Part shown: positions 35,314 to 44,824 of the stretch, piece after piece
Numbering within the stretch: position 1 is the first letter of the stretch
Layout of the letters: the number at the start of each line of letters is the position of its first letter
DNA from: Liberibacter brunswickensis
GTDB lineage: Bacteria > Pseudomonadota > Alphaproteobacteria > Rhizobiales > Rhizobiaceae
Reading direction: 5' to 3'
Assembly (NCBI RefSeq): GCF_036858155.1
Contig: NZ_JAAEJX010000004.1
Location: forward strand, 1 to 64,000
Length of the DNA stretch: 64,000 bases
The notes under the pieces: generated by a model
What the model saw: only the letters and a program-made list of their open reading frames with translations
Told to the model about the DNA's origin: nothing
Databases searched by the model: none
Program-made: the position numbers and the translations under genes

Positions 35314-36765
35314 ATGTTTGGGAAAAGAAATAAAAACTTCACAACAAGTTCAGTGAATATTGATAATTCGCATTCTTCTCCGAAGGAGGTGCCTGGCGTT
35401 GTAGAAAAAAATATTAAATCATCTTCATCTGCTGACAAGGCAGGCGTTATTAATATGACAGATCGTAGTCCACGTTATTATGATATTAAATCGACTATCT
35501 TTGCTACTTTAATTGAAATGATTGATATAACTCAGCTTTCTCAATATAGTGCACAGTCTGCGAGAGACGAAATATCATCTCTAATGAATGAGATTGTTTC
35601 TGTTAGGAATATAAATATATCTCCTGATGAGCAGAGTGATATTCTTGAGGATCTTTGTAATGATATTTTAGGATATGGTCCCCTTCAGCCTCTTATATCT
35701 CGAGATGATATTGCGGATATCATGGTTAATGGTTCAGATAAAGTGTTTATAGAAGTTGATGGCAAAACTGTTGAAACGGGTATTAGTTTTAGAGACAATG
35801 AACAACTTCTTACTGTATGTCAACGCATTGTTAATCAAGTTGGTCGACGTGTCGATGAGTCAAGTCCTATATGTGATGCACGTTTATTAGATGGTTCTCG
35901 TGTAAATGTCATTATTCCCCCTCTTGCTCTTGATGGTCCTACTTTGACTATTCGTAAATTTAAAAAAGACAAGCTTACTTTGGATCATCTTGTCAAGTTT
36001 GGTGCTATTACACCTGAAGGAGCAAGGTTATTGCAAATCATAGGTCGTATTAGGTGTAATATTTTAATTTCAGGTGGAACTGGTTCTGGAAAAACAACAT
36101 TACTAAATTGTTTGACTCGTTATATAGATTCAGATGAGCGTATAGTTACCTGCGAGGATACAGCAGAACTTCAACTTCAACAACCTCATGTAGTTCGTTT
36201 GGAAACACGTCCTCCTAATATTGAAGGTGAGGGTGAGATTACTATGCGTGATTTGGTGAAGAATTGTCTGCGTATGCGTCCTGAACGTATTATTTTAGGA
36301 GAGGTTCGTGGTCCGGAGGTGTTGGATTTATTACAAGCGATGAACACAGGGCATGATGGATCTATGGGAACTATTCACGCTAATAATGCACGTGAAAGTT
36401 TTGGTAGGATGGAAGCAATGATTGCTATGGGAGGATTTACTTTGCCATCCAAGATGGTAAGAGAGATTATAACTTCTTCGTTAGATATAATTGTTCAAAC
36501 TCAGCGTTTGCGAGATGGTTCTAGAAGAATTACGAATATTTGTGAAGTTATGGGAATGGAAGGAAATGTTATAATTACTCAGGATCTCCTTACATATGAA
36601 ATATTTGGAGAAAATGAAACAGGTAAGTTAATGGGTCATCATGTTAGTTCGGGTGTTTCTCGCCCAAAATTTTGGAATAGGGCAGCTCAATATGGTGAAG
36701 AAAGTAATTTAGCGGAAGTCCTCGAGTCTCTTGAAAAACAAACTCGTGCTTTGGGGAGAGTGTGA
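35314..36765 (+). CDS. cpaF: Flp pilus secretion ATPase CpaF/TadA
   Basis: CpaF is the hexameric type II/IV secretion ATPase that drives pilus assembly and possibly retraction. The 483-residue product has an N-terminal disordered stretch (about 1-50), the N-domain with ILGYGPLQPLI and ADIMVNGSDKVFIE, and the RecA-like core: Walker A GGTGSGKTT (254-262), the Asp box (VTCEDTAELQL), Walker B (RIILGEVRGPEVLDLL) and the His box (GTIHANNARES). All are intact. An ATG at 35314 with GGAGA upstream supports the start. Its stop overlaps the start of tadB. Confidence 0.97.
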   Translation: MFGKRNKNFTTSSVNIDNSHSSPKEVPGVVEKNIKSSSSADKAGVINMTDRSPRYYDIKSTIFATLIEMIDITQLSQYSAQSARDEISSLMNEIVSVRNINISPDEQSDILEDLCNDILGYGPLQPLISRDDIADIMVNGSDKVFIEVDGKTVETGISFRDNEQLLTVCQRIVNQVGRRVDESSPICDARLLDGSRVNVIIPPLALDGPTLTIRKFKKDKLTLDHLVKFGAITPEGARLLQIIGRIRCNILISGGTGSGKTTLLNCLTRYIDSDERIVTCEDTAELQLQQPHVVRLETRPPNIEGEGEITMRDLVKNCLRMRPERIILGEVRGPEVLDLLQAMNTGHDGSMGTIHANNARESFGRMEAMIAMGGFTLPSKMVREIITSSLDIIVQTQRLRDGSRRITNICEVMGMEGNVIITQDLLTYEIFGENETGKLMGHHVSSGVSRPKFWNRAAQYGEESNLAEVLESLEKQTRALGRV

Positions 36766-37733
36766 TGATATTCGATTTGACTATTCTTTTTGTAGTAGGA
36801 TTAATTGTTGTTTCGGTATTCTCTATTTTATTTATAATATTAAATAAATTCATTCCTACTGATCCTAATGATATTCCAAAGATTGTAAGTAATGATAAAT
36901 CTGAATCTTCTTCTAATTTAAAACGTCGTAAAGTCTTGCGAGAAGCAATACAAAATATAGAAGCAAGTCATAAGAAAAAAACTGGCAATACTAACAGTTT
37001 ATCTTCTTTGATATCTTATTCAGGTTTGTCTATTTCAAAGGAATATTATTATATAGGAAGTGCTATTGCAGGATTTATATTTGGTATTATATCATTAATT
37101 ATATCTGAAAGTTTTTTTGTTTTTTTATGCATATCTATTTCATCTTCTCTAGTTTTACCACGTTTATTTTTAAAACATCTGATTAAAAAAAGAGTAGCTA
37201 AGTTTTTAGATGAGTTTCCTAATGCTTTAGACATTATTGTTCGCTCAGTTCGTACTGGATTGCCAGTTTCAGATGCTATTGCCGTTATTGTTGGACAGTC
37301 TTCTGATCCTGTGCGATCAGAATTTCGTCGTGTGATTGAAACACAACATTTAGGACTTAGTATTTCTGAAAGTGTATCTCGCATGATTCGATATATGCCA
37401 CTTCAAGAAGTTTCTTTTTTTGCTACTGTTATTTCTGTTCAGTCTCAATTAGGTGGAAATCTTTCGGAAGCTTTGGCTAATTTATCGACAATATTACGTG
37501 AGAGGAAAAAGATGAAAGTAAAAGTTCAGGCTCTTTCTATGGAGGCAAAGGCTTCAGCATGGATTATAGGATCTTTGCCTTTTTGCGTAGCTACTCTTGT
37601 ACATTTTACATCTCCAGAATATATGAATATTCTTTTTACAGATAGCAGGGGTCATCTGATTCTTGGTATTGCAGCTGTTTTCATGATTCTTGGTATTCTT
37701 GTTATGAAGATGATGATTAATTTTGATGTTTGA
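36765..37733 (+). CDS. tadB: Flp pilus inner membrane platform protein TadB
   Basis: TadB is one of two polytopic platform proteins that, with TadC, couple CpaF to pilin assembly. The 322-residue product has an N-terminal membrane helix, two helices near 95-140, and the T2SSF domain (FLDEFPNALDIIVRSVRTGLPVSDAIAVI..), ending with two membrane segments. The ATG at 36765 overlaps the cpaF stop (TGATG), with GGGGAGAG about 4 bp before it; GTG 36762 is an alternative. It is tightly coupled to cpaF and tadC. Confidence 0.95.
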   Translation: MIFDLTILFVVGLIVVSVFSILFIILNKFIPTDPNDIPKIVSNDKSESSSNLKRRKVLREAIQNIEASHKKKTGNTNSLSSLISYSGLSISKEYYYIGSAIAGFIFGIISLIISESFFVFLCISISSSLVLPRLFLKHLIKKRVAKFLDEFPNALDIIVRSVRTGLPVSDAIAVIVGQSSDPVRSEFRRVIETQHLGLSISESVSRMIRYMPLQEVSFFATVISVQSQLGGNLSEALANLSTILRERKKMKVKVQALSMEAKASAWIIGSLPFCVATLVHFTSPEYMNILFTDSRGHLILGIAAVFMILGILVMKMMINFDV

Positions 37734-37759
37734 TCATATATCGATTAGGATTTAAATTA

Positions 37760-38746
37760 ATGGATTTTTTTTATACATTTGATACCGTTAGTCTCGTTTT
37801 TTCTATAACAACTATGGTTTCGGTTTTTTCTTTAATATATGCAGTAATTATCCCTTCTTTAGGTAATGGTGAATTTGAAAAACGTAAAAAAAATGTTGCT
37901 ATTGAAAGAGACAAATTACGTGAAAAACAAAAACAATTTCTTCAAAATAAATCTATTAATTCTAAATTGCGTACCCACGATAATGCTTCCTTGCGAAACT
38001 TTGTTAAAAAATTTAATTTAAAGGAATTTCTAGTTGACGAAAAGATAATAAATAAATTACGTGCTGCTGGTTTTAGATCAGAATATTCATTAAATATTTT
38101 ATTGATAGTACGTTTGATATTTCCTATTGTTTTCATTGTTTTTGGAGTTATATGGATATTTGGATTTGATAAATTAATTCAATATTCTATTTCAATTCGC
38201 ATATCAGCTGTTATCTTAATAGCATATGTTGGATTTTGTTTGCCTAGTATTTTTATTTCTAATATCGTCGCAAAAAGACAGGCTTCTATAAAACGTGCCT
38301 GGCCAGATGCTCTTGATTTATTACTGATATGTGTTGAATCAGGTATTTCAGTAGATCAGTCTTTTCGTCGTATTGCTGAAGAAATAGGAGGTCAATCAGT
38401 ACCTCTTTCAGAAGAAATATTATTAACTGTAGCAGAGCTTTCATTTCTTCCTAATAGGCAGACAGCATTTGAAAACTTTTATCGTCGTACTCAAATGGAT
38501 TGCATAAGAAATGCGATGCAGGCTTTAATGCAGTCTGATCGTTATGGAACATCAATAGGTGAATCCTTGCGTGTTCTAGTAGCAGAAACGAGAACAGAGC
38601 GCATGATGGAAGCAGAAAAAAAAGCTGCTGCATTGGGACCTAAGCTTACTGTTCCTATGATTTTATTCTTTTTGCCAGTTTTAATGATTGTTATACTTGG
38701 ACCAGCAATATTGAATATTATAGATACATTAAACAAACATAACTGA
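37760..38746 (+). CDS. tadC: Flp pilus inner membrane platform protein TadC
   Basis: TadC is the second platform protein. From ATG 37760 (AGGAT about 8 bp upstream; the open frame from 37730 starts inside tadB and is less likely) the product is 328 residues. It has an N-terminal membrane helix, a basic cytoplasmic stretch, two central helices, the T2SSF domain (RAWPDALDLLLICVESGISVDQSFRRIAEE), and a last helix pair (VPMILFFLPVLMIVILGPA). It is the last gene of the cluster: tadD, which often follows in rhizobia, and the pseudopilin genes tadE/F/G are not here. A small hairpin overlaps the stop. Confidence 0.95.
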   Translation: MDFFYTFDTVSLVFSITTMVSVFSLIYAVIIPSLGNGEFEKRKKNVAIERDKLREKQKQFLQNKSINSKLRTHDNASLRNFVKKFNLKEFLVDEKIINKLRAAGFRSEYSLNILLIVRLIFPIVFIVFGVIWIFGFDKLIQYSISIRISAVILIAYVGFCLPSIFISNIVAKRQASIKRAWPDALDLLLICVESGISVDQSFRRIAEEIGGQSVPLSEEILLTVAELSFLPNRQTAFENFYRRTQMDCIRNAMQALMQSDRYGTSIGESLRVLVAETRTERMMEAEKKAAALGPKLTVPMILFFLPVLMIVILGPAILNIIDTLNKHN

Positions 38747-38766
38747 TAGTTAAAAAAACCATCAGT
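38742..38766. terminator. possible bidirectional terminator after tadC
   Basis: ACTGAT (38742-38747) pairs with ATCAGT (38761-38766), with partial further pairing inside and an A-run in the loop. It sits between convergent tadC and ferritin. The stem is short, so the call is tentative. Confidence 0.35.
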
Positions 38767-38794
38767 ATGCTATAAGTTAGATGCCATTTTTAAA

Positions 38795-39292
38795 CTAGTT
38801 TTTATCTGCTAGTTTTTCCATCTCCTGATCGAAGAGATAGATAGCGTGGTCACCAGATCCTATTAGTTTTATTTTATCCAATATTCTCCTACAAAGAGTC
38901 ATTTCTTCATCTTGTTCATTTATAAACCATTGTAAAAAGGAGAATAACTGGTTATCTTTTTTATCTAATGAAAATAAAATAGCTTTATCGTATGCCCTTG
39001 TTACATCACATTCATTTTTATATACTGATGAGAAAAGGCCTGCGACGTCATTAGCATCAATAATAGGAGCTGATAAATCAGAGAAGGTTGCATCTTCACC
39101 TAAATCAACTAAGTACTTGAATATCCTCATTACATGGGAGTATTCTTCCCTTGCATGTCCCAAAAGAAAACTATGGCATCCTTCAAGATTATGGGAAGCG
39201 GCCCAAGATGATGCTTGCATATAATAATAATGCGCTTTGAATTCTATATTCATAAGCTCATTGAGAACTTCTCTTTTTTCTTTACTCGTCAT
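38795..39292 (-). CDS. non-haem ferritin
   Basis: Ferritin oxidises and stores iron as a 24-subunit shell. The 165-residue protein has the four-helix bundle with the ferroxidase ligands of bacterial FtnA: Glu17 (NIEFKAHYYY), Glu50 and His53 (REEYSH), Glu94 (KNECD), and the NEQDEE segment (Glu126, Gln127, Glu130). No haem-binding Met of bacterioferritin is apparent. The ATG at 39292 follows a conventional spacer. It is a single gene convergent with the pilus operon. Iron storage is plausible for a host-restricted bacterium. Confidence 0.93.
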   Translation of the reverse strand: MTSKEKREVLNELMNIEFKAHYYYMQASSWAASHNLEGCHSFLLGHAREEYSHVMRIFKYLVDLGEDATFSDLSAPIIDANDVAGLFSSVYKNECDVTRAYDKAILFSLDKKDNQLFSFLQWFINEQDEEMTLCRRILDKIKLIGSGDHAIYLFDQEMEKLADKN

Positions 39293-39432
39293 AATTTATA
39301 TACCATCTCTAACTACTGTATTTAAACATCACTATATAGCTAATAGTTTTCACGATTCTAATCAATAAATTTCTAAAATACAAGATTAATAATTATTTAA
39401 TTATCTATGAAAATATAAATATTTTAAAACCT

Positions 39433-40218
39433 TTAGTTATTTTTTATAAAAAAACTCAATATAAAAAATAGTAAAGATGTGATAATAATAGATGGCCCTG
39501 AGGGAGTATCAAAAACTAATGATCCATAAAGGCCAATAATTACTCCTAAAATTCCAATGATTGTGGTTAGTATAACCATGTTTTCGGGAGATGTTGCAAA
39601 ACGTCTCGCTGTTACTGTAGGCAATATCAGGAGGGATGTTATTAGTGTAATGCCTATGAGTTTTATTGAAATAGAGATCATCATCGCGGTTATCAAAGTA
39701 AAGATTAGTTTTATTTTATCTGGCTGCATACCTTCAGCTTTTGCTATTTCATAGTTTACGGTAGTAGCTAGTAAGGGTTTCCATATTTTTAGGAGTATAA
39801 TAATATTTAGGATTCCTATACTCCATATCAGTATAATATCGGTTGTATTTACTGCTAGTATGTCTCCAAATAAAAAGCTTGTTATATCTGTATTTACCCA
39901 AGTCATAAAAGATAGCATTATAAGGCCAATTGATATTGTTGAATGAGTAATCACTGCAAGAATAGCATCAGAAGATAGAAGTTCATTTTTCTGAATTTGC
40001 AGTAATATAAAAGATGTTATGGCAGCTATTATGAATATGCAAATGGTTAGTGGTAGTTGAAACATAAGTGAAAAAGATACGCCTAGAAGTGCTGAATGGG
40101 CTATAGTATCTCCCAAATAGGCTATGCGTTGCCAAATAACAAAACATCCAATCGGGCCAGTGGATATAATGATGCCAATTCCAGCTAGTAAGGCACGAAT
40201 GAAAAATTCGTTGTACAT
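39433..40218 (-). CDS. znuB: zinc/manganese ABC transporter permease ZnuB
   Basis: ZnuB is the membrane channel of the ZnuABC metal importer. The 261-residue protein has about seven to eight membrane segments and the ABC-3 family blocks: GPIGCFVIWQRIAYLGDTIAHSALLGV near the N-terminus, and VKLIGITLITSLLILPTVTARRFA-like (here KLIGITLITSLLILP) in the second half. The ATG at 40218 gives MYNEFFIRALLAGIG. It lies 74 bp downstream of znuC on the same strand and is probably co-transcribed with it. Zinc is the likeliest substrate, given the paired ZnuA. Confidence 0.93.
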   Translation of the reverse strand: MYNEFFIRALLAGIGIIISTGPIGCFVIWQRIAYLGDTIAHSALLGVSFSLMFQLPLTICIFIIAAITSFILLQIQKNELLSSDAILAVITHSTISIGLIMLSFMTWVNTDITSFLFGDILAVNTTDIILIWSIGILNIIILLKIWKPLLATTVNYEIAKAEGMQPDKIKLIFTLITAMMISISIKLIGITLITSLLILPTVTARRFATSPENMVILTTIIGILGVIIGLYGSLVFDTPSGPSIIITSLLFFILSFFIKNN

Positions 40219-40292
40219 TAATTTTAGTCCATTTATTATAATTTTCCATTTTCTGGAAAAGGGATTGATATAACCAATATATATTTAATATT

Positions 40293-41018
40293 TTAGTGAT
40301 CGTATTTGTGATTATGTATTGCTAATATTTCTGTTGCGCGTGATCCAAAGAGACGGATATATTCTGGGTTATCCTTAATAGTTTGAGGCGGTCCTTGATA
40401 GCAAATTTTATTATTTAGGCATATAACAATATCCGTAGATGCCATCACCATGTTTAAATTGTGAGATATTAGTAATATCCCGCAACCAGTAGACTTGCGT
40501 ATTGATGTGATTAGTTCATATAATGCTAATTCTCCAGGAAAATCAATGCCTTGTAATGGTTCATCTAAAACTAGTAAATTAGGTTTTCGCAATAATGCTT
40601 TTGCTAGAAGAGCGCGTTGAAATTCTCCTCCTGAAAGTTCAACTACATTTCTATTATGCTTTCCTGTCAAATTAACTTTATCCAGTATTTGTAGAACATC
40701 ATGTTCTGAAGAGGATATAGATAGTGTCATAAATCTCATTAAACTAAGAGGCAAGGTATTTTCTAAGATGACTTTTTGTGGAACATATCCTATAATTAGT
40801 TTAGGATTACGAGTTATAGTACCTGTGGTAGGATTTATTGTTCCTGTAATAAGTTTTGCAATTGTTGATTTTCCAGATCCATTAGGCCCTATCAATGTAA
40901 CTATTTTGCCTGGTTTTATAGCAAAGTTAATATCTATTAAAACTTTGCGTCCATTCTTGTTAACGCTGATATCATTTAAGATAATTAAAGGCGTAGATGA
41001 GGAGTTAAGCATAATCAT
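40293..41018 (-). CDS. znuC: zinc ABC transporter ATPase ZnuC
   Basis: ZnuC is the cytoplasmic ATPase of the zinc importer. The 241-residue protein has Walker A (GPNGSGKST), signature LSGGEFQRALLAKALL, Walker B with LLVLDEPLQGID, and the switch His in LISHNLN. The first ATG at 41018 gives MIMLNSSST; internal ATGs are near. It is divergent from znuA across only 91 bp, which must contain both promoters, so shared control by a Zur-type repressor is likely, though no clear operator palindrome was seen. Confidence 0.94.
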   Translation of the reverse strand: MIMLNSSSTPLIILNDISVNKNGRKVLIDINFAIKPGKIVTLIGPNGSGKSTIAKLITGTINPTTGTITRNPKLIIGYVPQKVILENTLPLSLMRFMTLSISSSEHDVLQILDKVNLTGKHNRNVVELSGGEFQRALLAKALLRKPNLLVLDEPLQGIDFPGELALYELITSIRKSTGCGILLISHNLNMVMASTDIVICLNNKICYQGPPQTIKDNPEYIRLFGSRATEILAIHNHKYDH

Positions 41019-41109
41019 TTCATTTCATCAGATTTGTTTATAAAAGAGAAAAAGAAGATGTTCTGATATCTGCAAAGAATAGTAATTTTATTAATATAGG
41101 ATTTACATT
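41019..41109. promoter_or_regulatory. shared znuC/znuA promoter region
   Basis: This 91-bp divergent spacer must carry the promoters of both metal-uptake units. A Zur operator would be expected, but I could not identify a convincing palindrome. AGGA lies about 8 bp before znuA. Confidence 0.5.
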
Positions 41110-41997
41110 ATGAAAAACATTCTGAGACTATTTATATTTCTTTTTTTACCATTGTCTAGTGTGACTCAAGCTGATTCTTTGAAAGTAGTTGCTTCTATTA
41201 AACCTATTCATTCAATAGTGTCTTTTATTATGAAGGGAGTAGGAAATCCTACTTTGCTTATCAAAGGGATTAGTTCTCCTCATGAATATAATTTACGTGC
41301 ATCAGATGCGATGATCTTAGAGAATGCAGATGTTGTTTTTTGGCTTGGGAAGGGGATGGAGTCTTTCCTAGTGAAGCCACTCAATTCTTTAAAAAAAAAT
41401 TCTATCATAGTGACCATATCAGATTACCAAGATTTACATAGGATTAAGTTTTATGATAATTTTCATCATAATGGTGGAAATCAGGTATATGATTTGCATT
41501 TATGGTTGAGTCCTTACAATGCTAAATATATAGCGCATGTCATTGCTATGGAGATGATTAAGATAGATCCTAAAAACAAGGATATTTATGAAAAGAATGA
41601 AGAAGAATTTAAGAGTAAGTTATATAAGATGGATGAAGAATTCCATGATATATTGAGACAAGTGAAAGGAAAAAATATAATTGTTTTTCATGATGCATAT
41701 CGTTATTTTGCATCTTATTATGATCTTCATATCGTTACTTTTCCTATGCGGCATTCGATTTTTATGGGTGCAAAATCTTTACAGAAAGTTAAGGATAATA
41801 TTGTTCTGGATAAAACCTCTTGTATATTTTATGATCCGGGATTTGATCCTAAGATAATAAATTATATGACGGAAGGTACTGGGATTAAATCTGCAATGCT
41901 TGATCCAGAAGGAATATTACTTGCAGAAGGTTCTGATCTTTATTTTCAACTTATGAATAATATATCTAATTCAATTGCTGAAAAATGTATTTATTAG
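41110..41997 (+). CDS. znuA: periplasmic zinc-binding protein ZnuA
   Basis: ZnuA captures zinc in the periplasm for ZnuBC. The 295-residue protein has a signal peptide (MKNILRLFIFLFLPLSSVTQA), the first ligand His in SSPHEYNLRASDA, a short His-bearing loop (NFHHNGGNQVYD) in place of the long His-rich loop of enterobacterial ZnuA, DLHLWLSPYNA with the second ligand, IIVFHDAYRYFASYY with the third, and a C-terminal acidic ligand region (FYDPGFDPKI, AMLDPEG). All ligands are kept. It is convergent with gnd, 9 bp apart. Confidence 0.94.
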   Translation: MKNILRLFIFLFLPLSSVTQADSLKVVASIKPIHSIVSFIMKGVGNPTLLIKGISSPHEYNLRASDAMILENADVVFWLGKGMESFLVKPLNSLKKNSIIVTISDYQDLHRIKFYDNFHHNGGNQVYDLHLWLSPYNAKYIAHVIAMEMIKIDPKNKDIYEKNEEEFKSKLYKMDEEFHDILRQVKGKNIIVFHDAYRYFASYYDLHIVTFPMRHSIFMGAKSLQKVKDNIVLDKTSCIFYDPGFDPKIINYMTEGTGIKSAMLDPEGILLAEGSDLYFQLMNNISNSIAEKCIY

Positions 41998-42006
41998 GAG
42001 GAGAAC

Positions 42007-43419
42007 TTATGTATTCCAAGGTCCGTGGTGTTTTGATATTCCATCTTTTCTATTAAAACCATGAGATCCAAAAAAATCACGCTGTGCTTGGATGAGATTA
42101 GCAGTTCCACGATCACTTATGCATGTATCAAAATAGGACAGGGCAGCCGATAATCCTGGTATAGGATACTTATATTTTATACATGTTGTTACTACACTTC
42201 TTAAAGAAGGGATTGTTTCCTTTAGTTTTTCTGAAATATTTTGAATATTAAGTAGGTTAGTCTTGTCAGGATTTTCTTTTAGGTGTTCTACAATATCATT
42301 AAGTAGATTCGAACGAATAATGCATCCTGCACGCCAAATACTTGCTATTGTTTCAAGGGATAGATTCCAATTATATTTTTTGAATGATTTGGCTATTACT
42401 AAAAATCCTTGAGTAAAAGATAATATTGTAGATGCGTAAATAGCATTTTCAAAATCTTTGATTAAGTTATCGAATTTTTTTATTTCGATATGAGAAGAAG
42501 GATCAAAGAAAGACTGCATATTTTTATTATCATTTCTATATAAGGAAAGGTTACGGGCGAAGACTGCAGTTTCTGTGAGTGTCATTGATGAAAATACTTT
42601 ATGTCCTTCAATAATAGATCTAACTCCTGTTCCCTTCTGGGATGCCGTATCACAAATTATATCAACCATCGGTATTCCAGTTATGGGATCATATGATGAT
42701 AATATTTGAGAAGTTATTTTTATCAAATATGAACTTATTTTTCCAGTATTCCATTTTGAGAAGTATTGACTTATTTCTAAAGGTTTTTTATTTAACTTAT
42801 CTCTAAAAATTCCATAAATATCTGCTATTAGTTGCATATTCGCATATTCAATTCCATTATGAATCATTTTGACAAAATGCCCTGACCCATCTGGCCCTAA
42901 TAACGCACAGCAAGGGTTATTGTTATAATTTGCCGATATAGATAAAAGAATATTTTTAATATTATGATACGATTTTTCACTTCCTCCTACCATGAGTGAT
43001 GCTCCGTATCTTGCTCCTTCTATCCCCCCTGATATTCCTACTCCGACAAAAGAGATTTCCTTGTTTTTCAGTTTTAAAGATCTTTTCTCCGTGTCGGAAA
43101 AATGAGAATTTCCACCATCTAACAGTATATCTTCAGGAGATAATAGTGGTTCTAATTTTTCTATTAATTGATCGACAGGATTACCATCGGTAATCATCAT
43201 AAGTATTTTACGAGGCTTTCGTACTGCGTTTACCATTTGTTGTAGGGTTTTAGCAAAGATAAGTTGCTGAGATAATCCAGATGTTTTCTTAATAAAAATA
43301 TCTGTTAGTTCAAATTCCTTATTATAAACTGCTAATCGAAAGCCTTTATCAAGAATATTTAAAGCAAGATTTGATCCCATAGATCCAAGACCAATTATTC
43401 CAATATCCGCTTGTTTCAT
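42007..43419 (-). CDS. gnd: 6-phosphogluconate dehydrogenase (decarboxylating)
   Basis: The enzyme oxidises 6-phosphogluconate to ribulose 5-phosphate with NADP reduction in the pentose phosphate pathway. The 470-residue protein has the Rossmann motif GLGSMGSNLALNI (10-22), DGGNSHFSDTEKR, GISGGIEGARYGASLMVGG (the substrate site; GxSGGxxGA), HNGIEYANMQLI, and the C-terminal AQRDFFGSHGFNR. The key Lys/Asn (FVKMIHNGIEY) are intact. It is monocistronic. The single-step oxidative branch gives NADPH that complements NAD kinase. Confidence 0.96.
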   Translation of the reverse strand: MKQADIGIIGLGSMGSNLALNILDKGFRLAVYNKEFELTDIFIKKTSGLSQQLIFAKTLQQMVNAVRKPRKILMMITDGNPVDQLIEKLEPLLSPEDILLDGGNSHFSDTEKRSLKLKNKEISFVGVGISGGIEGARYGASLMVGGSEKSYHNIKNILLSISANYNNNPCCALLGPDGSGHFVKMIHNGIEYANMQLIADIYGIFRDKLNKKPLEISQYFSKWNTGKISSYLIKITSQILSSYDPITGIPMVDIICDTASQKGTGVRSIIEGHKVFSSMTLTETAVFARNLSLYRNDNKNMQSFFDPSSHIEIKKFDNLIKDFENAIYASTILSFTQGFLVIAKSFKKYNWNLSLETIASIWRAGCIIRSNLLNDIVEHLKENPDKTNLLNIQNISEKLKETIPSLRSVVTTCIKYKYPIPGLSAALSYFDTCISDRGTANLIQAQRDFFGSHGFNRKDGISKHHGPWNT

Positions 43420-43615
43420 CTAGATCCCTTAATATTTTGTCAAAATATTGTTTTAGTAACAACTTTATTTTTTTATATAAATATCACCGTAAAGCATATC
43501 TTAAAAAATTCTATATTATAGGTAACTCTTTAAAACGTAAATATTATAAAATATTTTGGCATATGAAACATATTTTGGAATCCAAAAATTATTTATCTAA
43601 AATAATTTAATATCT

Positions 43616-44041
43616 TTACTTAGCAATCCCTTTTTTAATTATAGACGCTTTACGTGCTTCTTCATTAAGATGTTTTGCGCGTTTCCCTGTATTCTCTTTA
43701 ATGCGTGCGGCTTTTCCACGTAGCTCTTGTAGATAATACAATTTGGAACGACGAACTTTCCCGCGACGTATTACAGTAATATCCTGTATCATTGGAGAAT
43801 ATAGAGGAAACAAACGATTCATACCTTCTCCATAACTAATTTTTCTAACAGTAAAATTCTTATTAATTCCTCGTCCAGAACATGCGATACATATTCCTTC
43901 GTAAGATTGAGTTCTGGTTTTATCACCTTCTACAATAATTGTTTTTACACAGATTGTGTCTCCTGAAGAGAATTTAGGAATGGCTCTCTTTGATTCTATT
44001 CTAGCCATTTCCTTATGATCTAATTCGTCAATTATATTCAT
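43616..44041 (-). CDS. rplS: 50S ribosomal protein L19
   Basis: L19 sits at the 30S-50S interface. The 141-residue protein has the conserved core (FSSGDTICVKTIIVEGDKTRTQSYEGICIA and TVRKISYGEGMNRLFPLYSP), with RRGKVRRSKLYYLQELRGKAARIKE near the C-terminus and a lysine-rich extension usual in alphaproteobacteria. It is the last gene of the ffh-rpsP-rimM-trmD-rplS unit, 72 bp after trmD. The ATG at 44041 has GGAGAA upstream. Confidence 0.97.
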   Translation of the reverse strand: MNIIDELDHKEMARIESKRAIPKFSSGDTICVKTIIVEGDKTRTQSYEGICIACSGRGINKNFTVRKISYGEGMNRLFPLYSPMIQDITVIRRGKVRRSKLYYLQELRGKAARIKENTGKRAKHLNEEARKASIIKKGIAK

Positions 44042-44113
44042 CTATTTTCTCCATTAATTATATTTGTAAAGTGTTGTTTAATTTTGAAATTTATCACATT
44101 AATTTTTGTAATA

Positions 44114-44824
44114 CTATTGCTCATTTAGTATAACTTTCTTTAAAAGAAGATCAGGCCTATGTTTTTTCGTTAACGCTACTGATTGTTCTTCACGCCATTT
44201 CCTTATCTTTTCATGATCACCAGAATTAAGTATGGAAGGTATCGCCAATCCTTCCCAAATTTTAGGTCTGGTATATTGGGGAAATTCTAAAAGACCGTTT
44301 TCAAAGCTTTCATGAATCGCTGACTTCTTATTACCTAAAACCCCTGGAAGAAGGCGTACTACAACATCAAGTAGGATAAGAGCAGCAGGTTCTCCGCCAG
44401 ACAGTATATAATCTCCTATGGAAATCTCTTCAAGATTACGTGCTTGAACTATACGCTCATCTATTCCTTCAAAATGACCACATACAATAATGAAACCAGA
44501 GTTATTTGCAAGTTGTCGTGCTCGTTCTTGTGTTAAAGGTTTGCCACGAGGGCTCATGAGGATTCGAGGGATATCGTCTTGCATGTATTTAGATAACGTG
44601 TAATCGATTGCTTTCCCTAGGATATCTGCTCTAAGTATCATTCCCGCTCCACCACCTGCGGGAGTATCATCTACGCTACGGTGTCTATCTGTAGCAAAAT
44701 TACGTATTTGTATCGCATCAATTGACCACAAGTTGCACGATAGTGCTTTCCCTGCCATAGATTTTCCCAAATGTCCTGGAAACATTTCTGGATAGAGAGT
44801 GATTATGCTTACATGTAAAGTCAA
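44114..44824 (-). CDS. trmD: tRNA (guanine37-N1)-methyltransferase TrmD
   Basis: TrmD methylates G37 of tRNAs to prevent frameshifting. The 236-residue protein has the SPOUT knot: SPRGKPLTQERARQLA, VCGHFEGIDERIV, and IGDYILSGGEPAAL. The C-terminal helical part carries HPDLL. The start is a TTG (44824) overlapping the rimM stop as TTGA, so it is translationally coupled. Everything expected is present. Confidence 0.96.
   Translation of the reverse strand: MTLHVSIITLYPEMFPGHLGKSMAGKALSCNLWSIDAIQIRNFATDRHRSVDDTPAGGGAGMILRADILGKAIDYTLSKYMQDDIPRILMSPRGKPLTQERARQLANNSGFIIVCGHFEGIDERIVQARNLEEISIGDYILSGGEPAALILLDVVVRLLPGVLGNKKSAIHESFENGLLEFPQYTRPKIWEGLAIPSILNSGDHEKIRKWREEQSVALTKKHRPDLLLKKVILNEQ

Noticed and set aside
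41019..41109. Zur operator between znuC and znuA
   Set aside because: Expected by family, but no convincing palindrome could be seen, so it is not claimed.
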